This document shows, piece by piece, positions 7,444 to 13,349 of a stretch of DNA of 19,054 bases (position 1 is its first letter; each line of letters starts with the position of its first letter). The stretch is from an uncultured Bacilli bacterium (lineage in GTDB: Bacteria; Bacillota_I; Bacilli_A; RF39; UBA660). A program made the position numbers and the translations under genes. The stretch covers positions 1 through 19,054 of the forward strand of contig CALVLG010000007.1 of assembly GCA_944336815.1 (NCBI GenBank). Reading direction: 5' to 3'. The notes beneath the pieces were generated by a model. That model was not told the origin of the DNA. It did not search any database and worked only from the letters and a program-made list of their open reading frames with translations.

Positions 7444-7467
7444 ACTGCTTTTACACAGTCTTTTTTT
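7442..7467 (+). terminator. Intrinsic terminator of the VanY-type gene
   Basis: AGACTG (7442-7447) pairs with CAGTCT (7456-7461) across 8 nt and is followed by seven T. The stem overlaps the TAG stop (7441-7443), and the T-run overlaps the stop of the convergent HAD gene. Confidence 0.85.
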
Positions 7468-7951
7468 ATGGAATAAAGCTACTAACATGAACTGTCGAAA
7501 AATTAGAATGTTCCATTATCCAATTTAGGATCTCAACGCTATCATCTATCATAACAAAATACTTATCTTCTAAAGAAGGGTATTTCTTTTTTATTTCCAT
7601 CATTTTGGTTAATTTATCTTCATTTTTTAAAACAGTTAAAACATTAGCTCCTCTTATACCATAGTTTTTGTAAACTAATTCTTTCTTTTGACTTTCTTCC
7701 TCTGTATTTGAAACCTTTGTCAATACATATACCCTTTCCATATTCTTATCGGCTAAAAATTTTTGAAAAGTGTTTATTGGCCTTTTATTAGCGTAAAAAT
7801 TTATTTCTGAAATAGCTTTTTCCCATGTTTCATCATTTGCAAAATTGTGGTTATATTCACCAAAATCATATGAAACCAAAACCCCATCTACATCAAAAAA
7901 GTAAACAGTATTTTCATTATTAAACAAGTCCTTAATTTTACTTTCTTTCAT
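7466..7951 (-). CDS. HAD-superfamily hydrolase
   Basis: The 161-residue protein carries the haloacid dehalogenase motifs in order. Motif I is FFDVDGVL (nucleophile D20, acid/base D22), motif II is VYVLTKVS (T78), motif III is a lysine around 109-113 in LKNEDKLTK, and motif IV is MIDDSVEI (D136, D137). All are intact, so phosphoryl transfer is likely; the cap is small and the substrate cannot be told. It is probably cytoplasmic. An AGGAGG site 7 nt before the ATG is one of the best in the window. It lies just past the tRNA operon terminator with no clear promoter of its own, so it may depend on read-through. Confidence 0.8.
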   Translation of the reverse strand: MKESKIKDLFNNENTVYFFDVDGVLVSYDFGEYNHNFANDETWEKAISEINFYANKRPINTFQKFLADKNMERVYVLTKVSNTEEESQKKELVYKNYGIRGANVLTVLKNEDKLTKMMEIKKKYPSLEDKYFVMIDDSVEILNWIMEHSNFSTVHVSSFIP

Positions 7952-7971
7952 CCCTTTTCCTCCTCTATAAT

Positions 7972-7996
7972 AAAAAAAGACCGTCTATTGGCCTTT
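7972..7996 (-). terminator. Intrinsic terminator of the five-tRNA operon
   Basis: On the minus strand AAAGGCC (7996-7990) pairs with GGTCTTT (7982-7976), with one G-U pair and a 7-nt loop, followed by T residues. It sits 15 nt after the tRNA-Phe CCA. Confidence 0.8.
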
Positions 7997-8010
7997 CGAT
8001 TATTTCTATT

Positions 8011-8086
<76 letters not shown>

Positions 8087-8090
8087 ACAA

Positions 8091-8167
8091 TGGCGGTTCG
8101 TACGGGAGTCGAACCCGTGATCTTCTGCGTGACAGGCAGACGTCATAGGCCACTAGACTAACGAACC
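8091..8167 (-). tRNA. tRNA-Asp (GTC)
   Basis: This is a 77-nt cloverleaf with encoded CCA. The acceptor is GGTTCGT/ACGAACC with discriminator G, and the anticodon arm is TCTGC-CTGTCAC-GCAGA. It lies 4 nt from tRNA-Phe. Confidence 0.96.
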
Positions 8168-8168
8168 A

Positions 8169-8245
<77 letters not shown>

Positions 8246-8255
8246 ATATATTAAA

Positions 8256-8348
8256 TGGCGGAGGAAAAGGGATTCGAACCCCTGCGCCGTTTTCACGACC
8301 TCTCGGTTTTCAAGACCGATCCCTTCAACCGGACTTGGGTATTCCTCC
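8256..8348 (-). tRNA. tRNA-Ser (TGA)
   Basis: This is a 93-nt class II tRNA with a long variable arm and encoded CCA. The acceptor is GGAGGAA/TTCCTCC and the anticodon arm TCGGT-CTTGAAA-ACCGA reads UCN codons, mainly UCA. Confidence 0.96.
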
Positions 8349-8354
8349 ATTTAT

Positions 8355-8443
8355 TGGTGCCCGAGGCCGGACTTGAACCGGCACGGGCTATTACACCCGC
8401 AGGATTTTAAGTCCTGTGCGTCTACCTATTCCGCCACTCGGGC
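8355..8443 (-). tRNA. tRNA-Leu (TAA)
   Basis: This is an 89-nt class II tRNA with encoded CCA. The acceptor is GCCCGAG/CTCGGGC and the anticodon arm CAGGA-CTTAAAA-TCCTG reads UUA, the favoured Leu codon in this AT-rich genome. It is first in the operon. Confidence 0.96.
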
Positions 8444-8451
8444 AGGCACTT

Positions 8452-8467
8452 GTCTTATCGCTAAGAC
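8452..8467 (-). other. Hairpin in the tRNA operon leader
   Basis: GTCTTA-TCGC-TAAGAC is a perfect 6-bp stem with a 4-nt loop, between the promoter and tRNA-Leu. It might be a processing site for the primary transcript; this is inferred from position only. Confidence 0.4.
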
Positions 8468-8473
8468 TTCTTC

Positions 8474-8502
8474 ATTATAATATGGATAAACCAAATAATC
8501 AA
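8474..8502 (-). promoter_or_regulatory. Promoter of the five-tRNA operon
   Basis: On the minus strand TTGATT (8502-8497), a 17-nt spacer and a perfect TATAAT (8479-8474) lie 30 nt before tRNA-Leu. Confidence 0.8.
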
Positions 8503-8519
8503 GTATTTTTTTGGTTTTC

Positions 8520-8534
8520 TAAGCAAATTGCTTA
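8520..8534. repeat. 15-bp palindrome upstream of the tRNA promoter
   Basis: TAAGCAAATTGCTTA is a perfect inverted repeat with 7-nt arms around a central A. It lies 18 nt upstream of the tRNA -35 and 41 nt past the S1-protein stop. No T-run follows on either strand, so it is not an intrinsic terminator; it could be a protein-binding site. Confidence 0.5.
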
Positions 8535-8574
8535 CAAAAACAACGTTTGGTTAAAATATTTTAGGAAATACAAA

Positions 8575-8925
8575 TCAATTTTTTTCCTTTTCATTCTCAT
8601 ACTCTAATAATTTTTCGTTCATCCAAATAGGCAATTGTTTTTTTAAAGGTGCAAAACCATGATCAATTAAAGCATCCTTCTTTAAAGCAAATGGTGTATT
8701 TTTAATACTACATTTTAACTTTTTATTTTCTTCATCAACTTCCAAAATTACACATGGTATTTCTTCATGCAAAGCCGCATACTCTGTAACATCTTTAACA
8801 AAATGCTCGCTCAATTCAGAAATATGAATAAGACCTGTGTAACCTTCATCGAATGATAAAAATATACCGTAATTTTCAAAACCAGTCACAATTCCTGTGA
8901 CTATATCTCCTTTTTTATACGTCAT
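8575..8925 (-). CDS. S1 RNA-binding domain protein, CvfD/YugI (general stress protein 13) type
   Basis: The real protein is 116 residues starting MTYKKGDIVTGIVTG. The frame is open further upstream, but that part would lie antisense to the Nfu gene and cross this gene's own promoter, so the ATG at 8925 is the start. Residues 1-75 are an S1 domain (GFENYGIFLSFDEGYTGLIH, then HISELS). The C-terminal region (GFAPLKKQLPIWMNEKL) fits the tail of CvfD/YugI proteins, which bind RNA or ribosomes and act post-transcriptionally in Firmicutes. It is cytoplasmic. The SD is weak (GGTGAAG). It is divergent from nfu, sharing an 85-nt region with overlapping promoters. No clear terminator separates it from the tRNA operon. 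Confidence 0.85.
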   Translation of the reverse strand: MTYKKGDIVTGIVTGFENYGIFLSFDEGYTGLIHISELSEHFVKDVTEYAALHEEIPCVILEVDEENKKLKCSIKNTPFALKKDALIDHGFAPLKKQLPIWMNEKLLEYENEKEKN

Positions 8926-8947
8926 AATCTCTTCACCACATATCAAT

Positions 8948-8976
8948 ATTATAAAGGATTTTTCTTTACTTGTTAA
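8948..8976 (-). promoter_or_regulatory. Promoter of the S1-domain gene
   Basis: On the minus strand TTAACA (8976-8971, 5 of 6 to consensus), a 17-nt spacer and TATAAT (8953-8948). Its -35 abuts the -35 of the divergent nfu promoter. Confidence 0.75.
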
Positions 8977-8993
8977 GCCAGAAATTTTATAAT
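8965..8993 (+). promoter_or_regulatory. Promoter of the nfu gene
   Basis: TTTACT (8965-8970), a 17-nt spacer and TATAAT (8988-8993) stand 17 nt before the ATG. It overlaps the S1-gene promoter by 12 bp. Confidence 0.7.
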
Positions 8994-9010
8994 AAAAAAG
9001 AGGTGCAAAA

Positions 9011-9247
9011 ATGAACGATGAAGTTATAAAAAAAATCGAAGAAAAATTAGATGATATTCGTGTATTTTTAAATATAGAAGGTGGAGACGTTGAATTCATT
9101 AAATACGAAGATGGTTATGTATATGTAAAATTACTAGGCGCATGTTCCCATTGCAACTTTTTAGATGTTACTTTAAAAGATACAATTGAAAGCTACTTAA
9201 AAGAAGAAATACCGGAAATAGAAGGAGTTATTAATGTTACATTATAA
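9011..9247 (+). CDS. nfu: NifU C-terminal-domain (Nfu) iron-sulfur scaffold, YutI-like
   Basis: Nfu proteins carry a labile [4Fe-4S] cluster and pass it to target apoproteins in the cytoplasm. At 78 residues this is the minimal single-domain form. The cluster-binding motif is C45-SH-C48 in LLGACSHCNFLDVTL, with the usual lead-in GGDVEFI and tail PEIEGVINV. A clear GAGGTG site 5 nt before the ATG and a sigma-A promoter support the start. Its TAA overlaps the last codons of the convergent YutH-like gene by 6 nt. Proximity to a yutH-like gene matches the Bacillus subtilis yutI-yutH neighbourhood. The ferredoxin at 14338 is a plausible client, though that is inference. Confidence 0.92.
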   Translation: MNDEVIKKIEEKLDDIRVFLNIEGGDVEFIKYEDGYVYVKLLGACSHCNFLDVTLKDTIESYLKEEIPEIEGVINVTL

Positions 9248-10162
9248 CTCTTTTTCTATTAGCCAAGAAATACTTGGAATAGGAATATAATCATTAATAA
9301 TATTCCATGCTTTTTTCAAAAAAATCTCTTGGCGTGGAATAAAGTCGATCACTTTAAGCAAACTTTCTTCAGCTTCATCTTCATTGATAATCTTTTCATG
9401 TAAATCAAAATAATAAGATGGATATAACAAACGGGCATACAATAATATTAAACTATTAAAATCCGGATGACTTATATCCAAAAAGGCTTTTAATTCAATA
9501 TATGAAAGCTCTTCATTTATAAAAACCATACTCTTGATATATTCCGCCACATCTCTTACTTCTACATCAAAAATAAAGTTTAAGGGATTATCATAATTTA
9601 GCCGTAAATTTGGAAAAGAAACACGGCGATGAGCCAAAACAACAGGTAAATTATCAGTTGATAAAGACAGATTATTCAAATAACATATTGCATTTTCTGC
9701 TAATCCAGCAAAGTAACTAAAACTATTCAAAATAATTGGATACTTTTTTCCCATCTCCGAAATTTGATATTCTAAATAATCGACTTTTTCACTCCAAAGT
9801 TGTTTCCAATTGTTTCGGTAAAGCATACTTTTTTTTCTATTTAAACGTAAAATTTTATTTCGCCCTAACATATCCGTTAAACCATACTCATGTAAAGGAT
9901 TATCTACTTCGACTAATACATATAAATCTTCATTAATCTTTGTTAAATAATTTCCTTCAACATTTATAATAAAAGAAAAAGCAGGGATTTTTCTTATCTG
10001 TAATTCATAAATCAAATTTAATAATTCTTGAAATTCTTCTAATGAACGTTTCCATTTAGTAAAATAATATTTTTTTTGCTTATATTCAAAAACAGAATAC
10101 TCCCTATATTCCGTTATATTATCTATTAGAACATGATAAGCATATAAAATATTTTCTTTCAT
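9242..10162 (-). CDS. YutH-like spore coat-associated protein (degenerate CotS/APH kinase fold)
   Basis: The 306-residue protein has the outline of the CotS/YutH branch of the aminoglycoside-phosphotransferase fold: an N-terminal beta-rich part with the lone lysine region YYFTKWKR, a hinge-like YVLVEVDN, and a helical C-lobe. Where a kinase has HGDxxxxN this protein has LAHRRV (177-181). The later IID-type motif is replaced by FIFDVEVRDVAEYIK (197-210), whose RDxAEx(I)K end is typical of YutH. It is therefore probably a catalytically dead scaffold. Context supports YutH: nfu (yutI-like) adjoins, and yutD and yunB follow within 4 kb. No SD is visible; a sigma-E-like box ends 5 nt before the ATG, suggesting leaderless, sporulation-timed expression. 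Fold assignment is moderate, YutH by context. Confidence 0.6.
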   Translation of the reverse strand: MKENILYAYHVLIDNITEYREYSVFEYKQKKYYFTKWKRSLEEFQELLNLIYELQIRKIPAFSFIINVEGNYLTKINEDLYVLVEVDNPLHEYGLTDMLGRNKILRLNRKKSMLYRNNWKQLWSEKVDYLEYQISEMGKKYPIILNSFSYFAGLAENAICYLNNLSLSTDNLPVVLAHRRVSFPNLRLNYDNPLNFIFDVEVRDVAEYIKSMVFINEELSYIELKAFLDISHPDFNSLILLYARLLYPSYYFDLHEKIINEDEAEESLLKVIDFIPRQEIFLKKAWNIINDYIPIPSISWLIEKEL

Positions 10163-10167
10163 AGTAA

Positions 10168-10197
10168 AATATATGAAAAAAACTTAAAGAATACTAC
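10168..10197 (-). promoter_or_regulatory. Possible sporulation sigma-E-type promoter of the YutH-like gene
   Basis: On the minus strand GTAGTATT (10197-10190), a 14-nt spacer and CATATATT (10175-10168) resemble the sigma-E pattern (ATATT-type -35, CATANNNT -10). The -10 ends 5 nt before the ATG at 10162. It overlaps the upstream terminator. Confidence 0.4.
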
Positions 10198-10207
10198 TCT
10201 TTAAGTT
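10176..10207 (-). terminator. Intrinsic terminator of the Pro/Val/Asn-rich protein gene
   Basis: On the minus strand AACTTAAAGA (10207-10198) pairs over 10 bp with TCTTTAAGTT (10190-10181) across 7 nt, then T residues. The stem begins on the last base of the gene's TAA stop. Confidence 0.9.
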
Positions 10208-11367
10208 TATGCCGCTTTTGTTAATGTTAATACTGCTTCTTCAGTGTTAGCTGGAGCAACTCCTCCAGTATTATCAACAATATAATTATTAGGATTTTCA
10301 CCAAACATTCCTGGAATTGGTTGAGCATCAGCTATATTTGCATTTATAACCTCATTTTGAGGCATATTTACAACATTTTTAACAGGTTCATTCATTATTT
10401 TTTTTTTACTATTTAACAAATTAATAATTTCTGTATCATATTTTTGATTTATAGCATCTATCTCTTCTCTACGACGTCTATTTATATCCTCAATTTTAAC
10501 AATATCATCATTATCATTAATTTCTGGTTCAGCTGTTGGTGCTGGAATTTGGGTTGAAACAACTGGTTCATTCACAACTGAAGGCTGATTTATTTCTGTT
10601 TGAATAGTTGACGTCTCAGCCATATTGTTTACAACCGGATTTTCTAAAGTAGTTGGTAAATCAACAACAGGATTAGAAGCAACATTTGAAATTTCATCAG
10701 GACTTACTGCCTGTTCAGCATTTGGATTAAGAACAGGTTGCTCAACATTTACAGCTGATTGCTGAGGCACTACATTCACCACAGGAGAAATAACTTGTTC
10801 AGTAACTGGACTTACTATTTCCGGTGTTTGCGTTGCAACTTCATTAATTTGATTATTAACTTCTGGTTGTGTCGTTTCGTCAACAACATTATTTACTAAA
10901 GAAGCATCATTTTTTACCTCGTTTTCAGAAGAAATTGAAGGATTTACTTCTGGTGTATTAACCTCAGTTTGTTCATTAACAACAGGTGCTGCCACCATCG
11001 TTTTTAAAATGGCTAACCCCGCAAGTTGATTAGAATTAACAGCCATCAATCTTTCTTGACCAGCAGAAATTTTAATTTCCTTTAGATTAATTGGTTCAAC
11101 CGTATTTGTATTATTTTTTATAATATCAATAACAGCCAATTTGGTTTCTCCCCAAGTAGCCTCATCTATAATAGGTTGATATAATCCATCCTTTTCCCAA
11201 TAAAAACTTAACACATTATTACCATTATTAAGTTGCTCAGTATCTAAAATAACAATTGGTATATTTTTAATATTTGGACGTGAATCATCTACACTTTTAA
11301 AAGCACATACAAGTTTTTTTTCTACAGATACGCCATCTGGTCCAATCAAAGTGATTTTTTCTTCCAT
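10207..11367 (-). CDS. Uncharacterised Pro/Val/Asn/Glu-rich multi-region protein
   Basis: I do not recognise this 386-residue protein. Residues 1-115 look folded, with a DUF1292-like opening (ITLIGPDGVSVEKKL) and hydrophobic beta segments. Residues 125-285 are low-complexity, rich in P, V, N, E and T, with imperfect repeats such as NPVVD, NPVVN, SPVVNVV, SVVNEPVV; this looks disordered or extended. Residues 289-325 (KIEDINRRRREEIDAINQKY onward) form a short charged coiled coil. A further tail ends NTEEAVLTLTKAA. There is no signal peptide, membrane segment or sortase motif, so it should stay inside the cell. GAGGGAG precedes the ATG, with its own promoter at 11392-11420. It lies between yutD and the yutH-like gene. 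A structural or scaffold role is only a guess. Confidence 0.75.
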   Translation of the reverse strand: MEEKITLIGPDGVSVEKKLVCAFKSVDDSRPNIKNIPIVILDTEQLNNGNNVLSFYWEKDGLYQPIIDEATWGETKLAVIDIIKNNTNTVEPINLKEIKISAGQERLMAVNSNQLAGLAILKTMVAAPVVNEQTEVNTPEVNPSISSENEVKNDASLVNNVVDETTQPEVNNQINEVATQTPEIVSPVTEQVISPVVNVVPQQSAVNVEQPVLNPNAEQAVSPDEISNVASNPVVDLPTTLENPVVNNMAETSTIQTEINQPSVVNEPVVSTQIPAPTAEPEINDNDDIVKIEDINRRRREEIDAINQKYDTEIINLLNSKKKIMNEPVKNVVNMPQNEVINANIADAQPIPGMFGENPNNYIVDNTGGVAPANTEEAVLTLTKAA

Positions 11368-11391
11368 AATTTCTCCCTCTATTCTGAAATG

Positions 11392-11420
11392 ATTATAACA
11401 AATTTGTAACTAATAAGCAA
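11392..11420 (-). promoter_or_regulatory. Promoter of the Pro/Val/Asn-rich protein gene
   Basis: On the minus strand TTGCTT (11420-11415), a 17-nt spacer and an extended -10 TGTTATAAT (TATAAT 11397-11392). The same TTGCTT-17-TATAAT pair is found at 19023-19051. Confidence 0.7.
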
Positions 11421-11430
11421 TAACTTGTGC

Positions 11431-11712
11431 TTATTTTTCTTCCCTACTCAATATAAAATAACGACATTCCGGCGCACAGTAAAGTTTTAAATAATTATCA
11501 ACGTGATCTATATCATTAATATCTTTGAATTTTGGATTCGTCTTGCTGTTAAATCCTTTTAAACGTAGTTTTCCATAAGCCCAATCCCCAACAATATAAT
11601 CAAAAGAATCAAAGTAATCAGTAAGTTTTTTTTCTAATTCTTCTTTATCTATCCCGTCTTTTTCGTTTTTCATAACTAAATATTTTTGATTATTAATCAC
11701 AATATATTCCAT
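11431..11712 (-). CDS. yutD: YutD family protein (DUF1027)
   Basis: The 93-residue protein carries the family signature FDYIVGDWAYGKLRLKGF (37-54), followed by the Cys-containing end YCAPECRYFIL. YutD proteins are short, cytoplasmic and widely conserved in Bacilli; their function is not established. The neighbouring nfu, yutH-like and yunB genes match the Bacillus yut/yun neighbourhood. It begins 10 nt after the preceding gene, whose TAG stop is fused to this gene's AGGGGGA ribosome site, which implies co-transcription and probably translational coupling. No terminator follows before the next promoter. Confidence 0.88.
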   Translation of the reverse strand: MEYIVINNQKYLVMKNEKDGIDKEELEKKLTDYFDSFDYIVGDWAYGKLRLKGFNSKTNPKFKDINDIDHVDNYLKLYCAPECRYFILSREEK

Positions 11713-11722
11713 AAAAATCCCC

Positions 11723-12547
11723 CTAAAAAAAGTTTATTGCAACTAGCATAACTATAAAAATAGCTGTCGCCGCGACACTAGCAAAAAGCAAAAAATCGAC
11801 ATATCCATTACCAGTCGTAACTCTATTACCATATCTTTTATAATAATTTACAGCTTTATCTAAAAGTTCTTTGCGATTTGGCAAGCTGGCATCAACCCGA
11901 AAAAAAGTATATATTTGGTTATTAACAGCTTGTAAATCTTGACTATTTAAAGCGTTTATTTGGGCAAAATTATAACCTAAAAGAGCATAAGCATCAGCAT
12001 TTAATATTTCTTTATACATTGGTTTTAATGAAAAATCATGAGTATTTTCAAACATTTTACTACGTAAATACCCTAATACGATATTATCATCTTCCACATA
12101 TTTTTTTAAATCGTTTTGTTTTTTTGGATTATCAGGCACGTACAAATATGCTTTAAATTCATCAAAAACATTAACCGGCAAATTCATCGCTTTTTGTTTA
12201 TAGCAAAACATATCAATAACATATTTTTCCAATTTTAAAAAAGCTGAATTAGGAATTTCCCCCTTTTTTTCCTCAATTCGAAATTGTGAAAATTGTTTCT
12301 TAAAGTCATCTAAAGAACTAGAAGGGAAACCGTATTTTGTTATATTGTTATCAAAGCCTCCCATCATGTGTTCATTATGAGTAATATAAGGATTTAAAAT
12401 ATCCAATTCACCATAAATATATACAAGTGCTTGAATAATAGAAACTAAAAAATCATTAAACACAGGATTATTGGGTTGTTCTTTATATTTCAAATATGTT
12501 TCAATTGCCGAAGATACTTCGGGATTGATAAATGGTTGTCCTATCAT
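11723..12547 (-). CDS. Uncharacterised protein with C-terminal membrane anchor
   Basis: I do not recognise this protein of about 274 residues. The body is soluble and helix-rich, with aromatic and Asn-rich stretches (NHALS-free regions such as ALLGYNFAQINALNSQDLQ) and a basic segment (NRKELLDKAVNYYKRYGNR) before one C-terminal hydrophobic helix (about 252-274, FASVAATAIFIVMLVAI). The layout suggests a tail-anchored protein with its bulk in the cytoplasm. The frame opens with GTG at 12556, but AGGGTG sits only 6 nt before the ATG at 12547 and overlaps that GTG, so the ATG is preferred. An extended -10 TGTTATACT (TATACT 12571-12566) lies in the gap after yunB. It is tightly coupled to yutD downstream. 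Confidence 0.75.
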   Translation of the reverse strand: MIGQPFINPEVSSAIETYLKYKEQPNNPVFNDFLVSIIQALVYIYGELDILNPYITHNEHMMGGFDNNITKYGFPSSSLDDFKKQFSQFRIEEKKGEIPNSAFLKLEKYVIDMFCYKQKAMNLPVNVFDEFKAYLYVPDNPKKQNDLKKYVEDDNIVLGYLRSKMFENTHDFSLKPMYKEILNADAYALLGYNFAQINALNSQDLQAVNNQIYTFFRVDASLPNRKELLDKAVNYYKRYGNRVTTGNGYVDFLLFASVAATAIFIVMLVAINFF

Positions 12548-12580
12548 AGTCTTCACCCTAGTGTAAGTATAACATAAAAC

Positions 12581-13309
12581 TTATGGAAAATAAAGCTCAA
12601 AGAATGTTGTTTCAGTCTCATAATTTTTATTATACCAGTCCGGTACTTCACCTTGAATTAATTGTGTATCTAGTAAAAATTCATAACTTTTTTCTTCTTC
12701 CTTCGTTGTTACAGGCAAAATTACTTCATAAGAAATAGTAACATGCAAATATATTTCTAACATTGCATTATTAATACCATAATCTAAAATTCTTGTTTGA
12801 ACATTTGTGAATACTGAATTCATAAAATGAATAAAAACAGGTATTTTAGGTCCTATATTTACTAAAAAAGGCGAATCACTAATAATTCCAACTGGAATAT
12901 CTAACAGAATGCCTTTCAGATTTTGTTTTTTAATTTCATAATTCATATAAGGCAGAGAAGTAATCTGTTCCGTATTTTCTAAACTGCTTTGCAAAAATTC
13001 TGTAAGTTTAGATGCTAAATTATAAATACAAGCCATATTATAAGAAACATTGATAATTTCACCTTTACTATTATTTACAAGTTCAAAACATTCTTCATTA
13101 GTTGCTCGCTCATCCAAAAAAATTTGATAATTACTAGCTATAGTATCAATGTATTTTTCCATATTTTTTGTTGCAATATGCACGACTTTTGGTGAAACGT
13201 TTTGAATAAAAAATATAAACAAACTTAAAAAAGTCACAACCAAAAAAAGACCAAATATCAATTTTCTTTGCTTAGCAAATCCCCTTTTTTTTATTAAAAA
13301 CATTTTCAT
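12581..13309 (-). CDS. yunB: Sporulation protein YunB
   Basis: The 242-residue protein has an N-terminal membrane segment at about 17-37 (after KKRGFAKQRK) and a domain outside. The YunB signature is clear: LVNIGPKIPVFIHF (149-162), then ILDYGINNAMLEIYLHV (174-190), an ILPV strand, and the conserved end LIQGEVPDWYN (217-227). In Bacillus subtilis yunB is needed for efficient late sporulation and is reported to be under mother-cell sigma-E control. Its presence suggests this lineage sporulates or descends from sporulators. No SD is visible before the ATG at 13309; a TATATAAT box ends 5 nt upstream, so the message may be leaderless. A second ATG (residue 3) has no SD either. Confidence 0.88.
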   Translation of the reverse strand: MKMFLIKKRGFAKQRKLIFGLFLVVTFLSLFIFFIQNVSPKVVHIATKNMEKYIDTIASNYQIFLDERATNEECFELVNNSKGEIINVSYNMACIYNLASKLTEFLQSSLENTEQITSLPYMNYEIKKQNLKGILLDIPVGIISDSPFLVNIGPKIPVFIHFMNSVFTNVQTRILDYGINNAMLEIYLHVTISYEVILPVTTKEEEKSYEFLLDTQLIQGEVPDWYNKNYETETTFFELYFP

Positions 13310-13314
13310 ACTGT

Positions 13315-13322
13315 ATTATATA
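13315..13322 (-). promoter_or_regulatory. Probable -10 box of yunB, next to the start codon
   Basis: The minus strand reads TATATAAT (13322-13315), ending 5 nt before the ATG. It fits sigma-A TATAAT and matches 6 of 8 of a sigma-E CATACAAT box. The -35 region is taken up by the upstream terminator and is not convincing. Confidence 0.5.
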
Positions 13323-13349
13323 AAAAAGAATGGTTATTTAAAACCATCC
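13322..13349 (-). terminator. Intrinsic terminator of the acidic tail-anchored protein gene
   Basis: On the minus strand GGATGGTT (13349-13342) pairs with AACCATTC (13335-13328) across a 6-nt loop, followed by six T. The gene's last Trp codon is in the stem and its TAA stop (13340-13338) is in the loop. Confidence 0.85.

Noticed and set aside
8926..9099. 58-residue N-terminal extension of the S1-domain protein
   Set aside because: It is antisense to the nfu start, crosses both promoters, and the S1 domain begins exactly at the ATG at 8925.
9736..9936. Plus-strand ORF of 66 codons
   Set aside because: It is the antisense shadow of the YutH-like gene.
10850..11000. Tandem DNA repeat in the Pro/Val/Asn-rich protein gene
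   Set aside because: The repetition is at the amino-acid level and imperfect; I see no exact DNA repeat unit and no CRISPR-like spacing.
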